The notes under the pieces: model-generated
Database searches by the model: none
Told to the model about the DNA's origin: nothing
The model's input: the letters and a program-made list of their open reading frames with translations, nothing else
Position numbers and translations under genes: made by a program
Source of the DNA: RDXT01 sp033762375
Lineage (GTDB): Bacteria; Bacteroidota; Bacteroidia; J057
Direction of reading: 5' to 3'
NCBI GenBank assembly: GCA_033762375.1
Contig: JANRLQ010000003.1
Location: 62,001 to 126,000 of the forward strand
Length of the DNA stretch: 64,000 bases
In this document: in pieces, positions 26,401 through 35,400 of the stretch
Layout of the letters: each line of letters starts with the position of its first letter
Numbering within the stretch: position 1 is the first letter of the stretch

Positions 26401-29400
26401 GCGGTCTGGTACGGTATAGCGGGCTACCGGCGGACGCAGTACTTCGACCAGCCCTGACTCTGAGTCCGTACAGCCGAATATATTGGTGATCGTCAGGGTG
26501 ACGGTGTATATGCCCGGCATAGTAAAGGTATGGCTCGGATTGGGGCCGGTGCCGGTATTGCCATCCCCAAAGTTCCAGCTCCAGGTAGTAATCGGATAGT
26601 CTGGCACAGACAGGTCCATAAACTGGAGCGGGGTACCCGGACACACAACATCACTGCCCTGTCCAAAAGCCGCAGCCGGACGGGTCAGGTCTATGTATTC
26701 GGGCTTAACCAGGGTGTCACTGCATCCATACGCATTGTAGACGATCAGGGTCACAGAGTAGGTGCCCGTAGCCGGATAGGTATGGACCGGATTTTGGAGC
26801 AATGAGCTGTCACCGTCTCCAAAGTACCACTTCCAGGCTGTGGCGGCATAATCTCCGGTTGTCAGGTCAAAAAACCGGATATTCTCCTCACACCCGATCG
26901 AATCACTGGCGATAAAATTGGCTGCCGGGCTGGAATAAGCGGGCACCTGTCGTGTGACGGTATTAACACATCCTTTGGCATCGGTAACTGTCAGGGTGAC
27001 GGTATAGGTGCCGGGTACCGGATAGAGAGTGGTCGGATTGCGTACGGCAGAGGTCAGCCCATTGCCAAAGTCCCATGACCAGCTCACGACAGCAGCAGGA
27101 TTGCCCGCAGAGAGGTCCCGGAACGACACCAGGAGTGGCGCACAGCCGCCTGCCGGCGTAATGCTGAAGTCCGGAGTCGGCGGGGTCAGCACCTCAATAA
27201 AGGCTGTTTTTTCTTCTGTATGGGTACAGCCCAACACATTGGTGACCGTCAGCCGCACCGTGTAGAGGCCGGGGGTCTGATAGGTATGCGACGGATGTTG
27301 CAGGGTGCTGGTATTCCCGTCCCCAAAATTCCAGGTCCAGCCCGTCAGCGTGGTATCGGCTATAGCCGTCTCCGTAAACTGTACGGTCGTGCCAGGGCAA
27401 ATCTCCTGGTCACTGACCAGAAAATCAGCATCCGGCAGGCGCAGGCGGATATATTCCTGCTTGACAACCGTATCCCGGCAACCATTTACATCCTGTACGA
27501 TCAGCGATACGTCATATACGCCTGTCGCCGCATAGGTATGGACAGGTACCGGCAGGGTTGAGGTATTCCCGTCCCCAAAATCCCACCACCAGGCTACTAC
27601 CGGATAAACCCCTGTGCCCTGGCTCTGGAACGTAATCGCCTCCGGCGCACAACCAAACCGGCGATTGGCACTGAAATCTGCTACTGGCAATGGATACACC
27701 GTGATTACCTGCTCTGCGGTGCTGATACAGCCCAGTGCATCTGTAGCGGTCAGGCGCACGGTATAGGTACCAGGTGCCGGGTAGGTATATACCGGACTCA
27801 CCAGGGTGCTCGTAGCCCCATTGCCAAACTCCCAGTACCAGCTCACCACTGGCTGCGACGTAATGACAGTCGTATTGGTAAAGGCAATGTCGAGCGGGCT
27901 GCAACCTGACAGTACGGATGCCACAAAAGCAGTCCCCGGTGCCTGCTGCACCTGGATCACAGCGGTTTTGACCTCTGTATCGCTGCAATTCAGGACATTG
28001 CGGACAGTCAGCGTGACGGTATAATTACCGGGTACCGTGTAGGTATGCGAAGGATGCTGAAGACTGGAACCCGTTCCGTCTCCAAAATCCCAGGTCCATG
28101 CATTGAGGGTCGTATCCGGCGTGGAAATGTCTGTAAAGGAAACGGCAACGCCCGGACATACAGCCGTCTGGCTCATGGTAAAATTGGCCACCGGGTGGGT
28201 AAGCCGGATGAATGCCGGACGGGTAAGGGTATGCTGACACCCGTTGAGGTCCGTGACGGTCAGGCTGACCGTATATACTCCGTCGCTGGCATAGGTATGT
28301 GCCGGGAAGGCACTCGTAGAAGTATTGCCGTCCCCAAAATCCCAGAGATACGACACCAGCGGGTAGGTACCACCGGACTGGTTGATAAAGTTGATGGTCT
28401 GAGGCGCACAACCTACCCGTACATTGGCGGTGAAGGCTGCGACAGGCAATGTATATGCCTGTACCTGGGCGGTTGCTGTATCGGTACAGCCATTTTGGTC
28501 GGTGGTGACCAGGCTCACGTTGTAGACACCCGGCGTGGTGTAGGTTGCTACCGGGTTGGGAAGGATCGCCGTTGTACCATTGCCCAGATCCCATGCATAG
28601 GCTACAATCGGCCAGGTAGCGGCTGTGCTGGTCTGGCTGAAGCTGGTGGTGTGAGGCGTACACCCTGCACTGTCTGCTATGGTGAAGCTGGCTGCAGGTC
28701 GTGTTGCCACCTCGATATAACTGGTCCTGACCAGGGTATCCCGGCACCCTACCTGATTGGTGACGATCAGGGACACGGTATAAAAACCACTGCTGCTATA
28801 TACCGTTGACGGGTTCTGCAGGGTGGATGTCTGGCCATTCCCAAAACTCCAGGCCCAGCTTATCAGGGTAGTATCAGCCGTAGAAAGGTCCGTGAAGCTC
28901 ACCTGATCTCCGGGGCATATATCTGTGCTGCTGGCAGTAAAGTTTGCCACCGGGTGACGGAGCCGGATATAATTATTGCGGGTGACGGTATCGCTGCATC
29001 CATATTGGTCAACCACGATCAGGGTCACCGTATATACCCCCTCCATGGCATATACATGCAGCGGGTTCCGGACGGTAGCGGAGTCTCCGTCACCAAAATA
29101 CCATTTCCAACCGGTGACAGCACCCGTCCCTGAAGAAAGGTCTGTAAACCGGATCGCAGCCGGTGCACAACTCTGGGTCTGGTTGGCAGTAAAGGCGGCT
29201 GTAGGCAGTTCCCGGCTCCGCACGGTGGTCGTCGCGGTATCCCGGCAGCCATTGCCATCGGTCACGATGAGCTGGGTTGTGTAAAGCCCCGGTGTCGGGT
29301 AGGTCTGTACGCCGGGGTTAAATCCGGTGAAGGTATTGCCATTCCCAAAACTCCAGCTCCAAGACACCAGCCCTGAGCTGCCCGGCACGGTTCCGTCCCG

Positions 29401-32400
29401 GAAGTCCACACTCAGCGGCGCACAACCGGCGGTATCTGCTGGCAGGATCGCTGCCACAGGCCGCTGGTAGATCGTGATGATCGCGGTCTTGACCTCCGTA
29501 TCCGTACAACCCTGGGTATTGGTGATCGTCAGCGTCACGGTATAGGTGCCCGGCGTGTGGTAGGTATGACCCGGATTGGCCAGGGTCGAGGTACCTCCGT
29601 CCCCAAAGTTCCAGCTCCAGGCCACCGTCGGGTGGTCTGGGATCGAGGCATCCCGGAAGGTCACTGTCGTACCCGGACATCCGTTGCTGAGATCCCAGGT
29701 GAAGTTGGCCACCGGCAGGGTCAGGCGGATATAGTTCGGGCGGCTAAAGGTATGGGTACAGCCGTTGGCATCGGTGACCGTCAGCGTGACGGTGTAGGTG
29801 CCGTTGGCGGTGTAGGTATGGGTCGGATTGCGGAGCGTGGACGTATTGCCGTCTCCAAAGTTCCAGAGCCAGGCGCTGATCGCGGTCGTGCTCGTGGACT
29901 GGTCGGAGAAGGTGATGGTCTCCGGCGCACAACCGATCGTGTCAGAGGCTACAAACCGGGCGACGGGATTGGCGTAGGCACGCACGGTGGTGGAGACAGA
30001 GTCCTGGCAACCATTGGCATCTGTCACGATCAGCGTGACCGGATATGTACCAGCCGAAGGGTAGGTTTTGACGGGGTTTTGGACAAAGGACGTGGTACCG
30101 TCTCCAAACCGCCACAGCCAATCAATAATCGCTGCATCACCGGCTGTTACCTGCTGGGTAAAACTGGCAACAAACGGAATACATCCATCGGCATCTGCCA
30201 CGCTGAGCTGTGCCTGAGGCGGGTCAAGCACCGTAATGGCCCCTGTGAGGGTATCACTGTCTGTACATCCGAGTATATTGGTCACGGTCAGAATCACCGT
30301 ATAATTACCCGCCACCGCATAGGAGTGTGTCGGATTTTGTGCTGAAGAGGTATTCCCGTCCCCAAACTGCCAGTACCAGCTTATGAGGGTGGTATCGGGA
30401 GCCGTCTGATCCGTAAATTGTACCCCTATCGGGATACCCGGACATACTACTGACTGGCTGATTCCGATCCCGGCCACCGGATGCGAAAGCCGGATATAAT
30501 CAGATTTGACGATGGTATCGTTACAGCCGTAGATATCCTCCACGATCAGGGTCACGTCATATATCCCGTCAGCAGTATAGGTATGGGTCGGGTTGACCAG
30601 GTTAATGGCACTGTCCCCGTCTCCAAAATACCACTTGCGATATACAATGGCAGAAGGCTGGGTGGAAAGATTGGTAAAGGTCACCGCCTGAGGCGCACAG
30701 CCCAGGGTATCCTGCGAGACAAAATTGGCTACCGGATTGTCATACACCCGTACCTGGGTAGTGGCACTGGTCTGGCATCCATTAAAGTCGGTAGTCGTCA
30801 GGGTGACGGTATAAAAACCAGGCACCGTCCAGGTATAGGATGGGTTGCGGACGAGTGAGGTCGCCCCATTCCCAAAGTCCCAGGCCCAGTTGACCACGGC
30901 GGCATCACCCGGTGTAGAGAGGTCCGTAAAACTTACCGCATGGGGTGCACAACCCGCAGAGTCGGTGTGGGAAAAAGCTGTCACAGGCGGATCCAGCACC
31001 GTAATGGCCTGGGCTGCCGTGTAGGTATCCGTACAACCCAGTACATTGGTCACGGTCAGGGTCACGACAAAGTTACCGGCGGCAGCATACGAATGTGTCG
31101 GGTTTTGAGCTGTGGAGGTATTCCCGTCCCCAAAATTCCAGAGCCAGCTCATCAGGGTGGTATCTGGCACCGAGAGGTCTGTAAAAGATACCCCTACCGG
31201 AATATTGGGACACACCTGGGTCTGGTCCAGGCTAAAGTTTGCCACCGGATGTGAGAGCCGGATATAGTTGGTACGGGTGAGCGAATCACGGCAACCGTTT
31301 AGGTCCGTGACAATCAGCTTGACCGTATAATTGCCATCTGCCAGGTACGTATGCACAGGCGCAGGCGAGGTCGAAGTATTTCCGTCGCCAAAGTCCCAGA
31401 ACCAGCTTACTTTGAGATACGGGCTGGTACTCAGGTCCGTAAACCGGATCATAGCCGGCGCACATCCCCGCCGCTGGTCTGCAATAAAATTGACGACCGG
31501 TACTTCCAGCACCCGCACCGTCTGGGTATAGGTATCGTTACACCCATTGGCATCCGTCACGCTCAGGGTAGCCGTATAAACGCCCGGTGTGGTATATGTG
31601 TGGGTGGGAGACGGGGCAAAAGCTGTATTTCCGTCCCCAAAGGTCCATACCCAACTCACAATCGGAGATGATCCGGCTGTCGCACCATTGGTAAAGGAAA
31701 CCGTAAGCGGATCACAACCCTGCGTCGGGGTGTAAGAAAAAGATGCCTGTGGCGGAACGGGTACATTCACCAGCAACGACCGCACAAGGGTATCGCTGCA
31801 ACCGATCGCATCCCATACGATCAGTGATACGGAGTACACGCCGGGAGTTGTATAAATATGCGCCGGATTTTGGGCGGTCGAAACCGGGCTTCCGTCTCCA
31901 AAATCCCAGCGCCAGTTGACTGCTGCAAAGCGGCCTGTCGTCCGGTCGCTGAACTGTACCGTCGTGCCCGGGCACGCCTGCACCGCACTGGTCGTGAAGT
32001 CGGCATCCGGGTGATCGAGGATGATATAGTTGGTCCGGGTGACTGAGTCCCGGCAACCATTTACATCTTCTACCAGGAGGCTCACTGTATAGGTGCCATC
32101 GGCAAAATAGGTATGAGCCGGGTTTTGGGAGGTGCCGATACCGCTGTCACCAAAATTCCAGGTCCAGGCCACCGGAGCGTTGACACCGGTGGTGAGGTCC
32201 GTAAAGGCAATGGTCGTAGTCGAGCAGCCGACGGTATCACCCGCAATAAAATTGGCATCGGGATTGGGAAAAATCTGGATGACCTTGGTGGCCGTATCCC
32301 GGCAGTTATTGGCATCACGTACGATCAGGGTTGCATTGTACGTGCCGGGATTGGTATACAGGTAGCTGGTCGTCGCCCCGGTTCCGCCAGATCCGGCACC

Positions 32401-35400
32401 ATAATTCCAGGTATAGGTGGTGATCGGTGAACCGCCGGATACGCTGGTGCTGGTGAAAATAATATTTTCTGGTACGCAGTTGGCAGAGTCTGACACCGTA
32501 AAACTGGCCGTAGGCCGGTTGTTGATCCGGACATGGTTAGGGATCACAAATGTATCCGTACACCCAAGGACATTGGTGACAATAAGGGTCACGTCATAGT
32601 TGCCGGGGGTATAATACGTGTGGGACGGATTTCGGACGCTGGAGGTATTGCCATCCCCAAAGTCCCAAAACCAACTGATCAGGGTCGTATCCGGCACGGA
32701 CTGATCCGTAAACCGCACCCGCTGAGGAGGACAGGAGCGGCGGGCATTGGAGGTGAAGCTGGCTGTCGGGTGTGAGAGCCGGATATAATTGGGAACGGTC
32801 AGGGTATTGGTACATCCATTGGCATCGGTCACGGTGAGGCTGACGGTATAGTTACCATCGGCCGTGTAGGTTTTGACCGGGTTCTGGAGGGTGGAGCTGG
32901 TTCCATCGCCAAAGGTCCAGAGCCAGGCTACCTTGGCTGCGGCAGCGGTAGAGGCATCTGTAAAGGTCACCGGTGATGGGGCACAGCCGTATCGGTTGGC
33001 CGTAAAGGCTACCGTCGGCACGGGCGTTACCAGGACACTCCGGGTAGAGGACCCGGTACAACCTTTGCTGTCGGTCACAGTCAGGGTCACCTGATAAGAT
33101 CCGTCGGTAGCATAGGTATGTGAGGGTATCACCTGCCCATTGTCCGAAAACCCGTCCCCAAAGTCCCAGGCCCAGGCCGTCAGGGAGAAATAACTGATGG
33201 ATGCTTCTGTGAAGGTAATGACAGCCGGCTCACAGTCCTGGGCCGGATTCATCGTAAAGATAGCCTGAGGCGGCCCTGTCACCCGGATCGTCACCGGTAC
33301 AGAGGAGGTGTCCATACACCCGTCCACGGTGGTCGCCACGAGGCTGACAACAAATACACCCGTGTCCGTGTACGTGTGGGAGGGGTTGATGGCTGATGAG
33401 GTATTTCCATCTCCAAAACTCCAGAGATACCCGGTCACCGTACGCTCAGAGATCGTTGTATTGGTAAAACGGACAGACTGCCCGAGGCATATTTCATTGG
33501 TATTTACCTGAAAAGCCGGACGGGGCAGGGGCAGGATTGTCACCCGTGTCGGATTGGTGACAGCCACGATACAGCCGTTGTTGTCCTGCACGAGCATGAC
33601 CGGCGAGGCTACCGTATCTGTATAGTATGTATGGGTCACAACCGTGCCGGTTCCCCCTACCCCATCCCCAAAGTCCCAGGTATAGGTCCAGGATGGATTG
33701 GGGTTGCTGGTGAGGAAGGTGACATTCAGCGGCTGACAACCGGAGGTAGGAGCAAACGAAAATGCCCCTGTTGGTCCCTGAATGTTGATAAGGCTGTTCA
33801 TGCGCAGGGTATCCCGGCAGTTTTGTGCCGTAGTGACAATAAGGGTCACATCATAGGTGCCGGGCAGCGAATATATTTTGGCAGGATTGCGCAGGGTGGA
33901 GGTGCTGCCGTCCCCAAAATCCCAGTACCAGCTCACGACATTGGGGCTGGACTGATCTGTAAACGAAACCGTCAGCGGCGGACAGGTAGCCGTCGTCGTG
34001 TCAGCCACAAAGGCCGCTGTAGGTTGTCCTACTGAGACATAATTAAGTTTGATTTCGGTATCGGTACACCCATTGGCATCGGTGACGGTCAGGGTGACGG
34101 TATAAGAAGCATTGGGCGCAAATAATTTCACCGGATTGGGTACGGTAGACGTGGTGCCATCTCCGAAACTCCAGAAATAACTCAGACCGGTCCCCGTGGA
34201 CTGGTTGATAAACTGCACCAGTGAACCCGGACATGCGATCGTATCTGTCGCCGAAAAGGCTGCAACGGGCAGTGTCGGGCTGATCAGGCTCTGCCGGGTG
34301 ATCTGCGCCAGACACCCCTCACTGTCCAATACCTGCAAGGTCACATCAAAAGACCCGGCACTGGTGTAGGTATGGACCGGTGACGGGCCACTGCCGGTAT
34401 TGCCGTCCCCAAAATCCCAACTCCAGCTCACGAGGCTGGTCCCGGCATCTGGTACACTGAGATCATTAAACCGGATGGCCAGCGGCGCACATCCTGTGAT
34501 CAGGTCGGTACTGAACGCAGGCTGGGGACCTACCACCCGGATCAGGCTGGACATGATGAGGGTGTCCGAACAACTCCCGTCAGAAGCAACCAGGGTAACG
34601 GTATAGGTACCCGGTGCCTGATACGTATGCGAGGGTGCCGCAGCCGTCGAGAGTGATCCGTCCCCAAAGTCCCAGATGTAATTGGTCGCATCTATGGAGG
34701 TATTGGCAAACCCGACCGTAAACGGTGCACAGCCCCGGCGATCATCCGGCGAAAATCCGGCGCGGGGACTGGTGATATTCAGCGCATAATTAAAGTCGCT
34801 CACGCACCCCGTCAGGCTGTCACTGACGACCAGGTCTATCTCAAAGGTTCCGGTACCCGTAAAAGTATGCACCGGATTTTGGAGGGTAGAACCCGTCCCG
34901 TCTCCGAAACTCCAGTTCCAGGATGTCGCGTTTGAGGACTGGTCAAAAAACGAAATATCAATGGGCGGGTCACAGCCCAGGCCGGGTGAGACAAGAAAAT
35001 TAGCGACCGGACCCACTACGTGGATATAGTCCGTCCGAACAATCGTGTCACGGCAACCCAGGTACTCTGCCACGAGGGTCACCGTAAAATATCCGGTGTC
35101 CAGATAGGCATAGGCAGGATTCTGCGCCAGGCTGGTACCCCCGTCTCCAAAACTCCAGAACCAGGCCGTAGCACCACCGGTAGTCAGGTCTGTAAAGTTG
35201 ACATTCTCAGCTGTACAGACTACCCTGGGAGTCGCTGTAAAGTCTGCATTGGGGCGGGTGCCGGCCTGCACGTACTGATACTGCTCGATGGCCTGGCATC
35301 CGCTCTGGGTGATGACCGTCAGGACGACCGTATATAACCCCGGTAGTGTATAGGTATGCGAGGGGTTTTGTTGGGTAGAAATACTCCCATCTCCAAAATT

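Noticed and set aside
22390..33030. CRISPR-like or satellite DNA array
   Set aside because: The periodic DNA words come from conserved protein motifs in one reading frame; copies are diverged in the wobble positions and no spacers exist.
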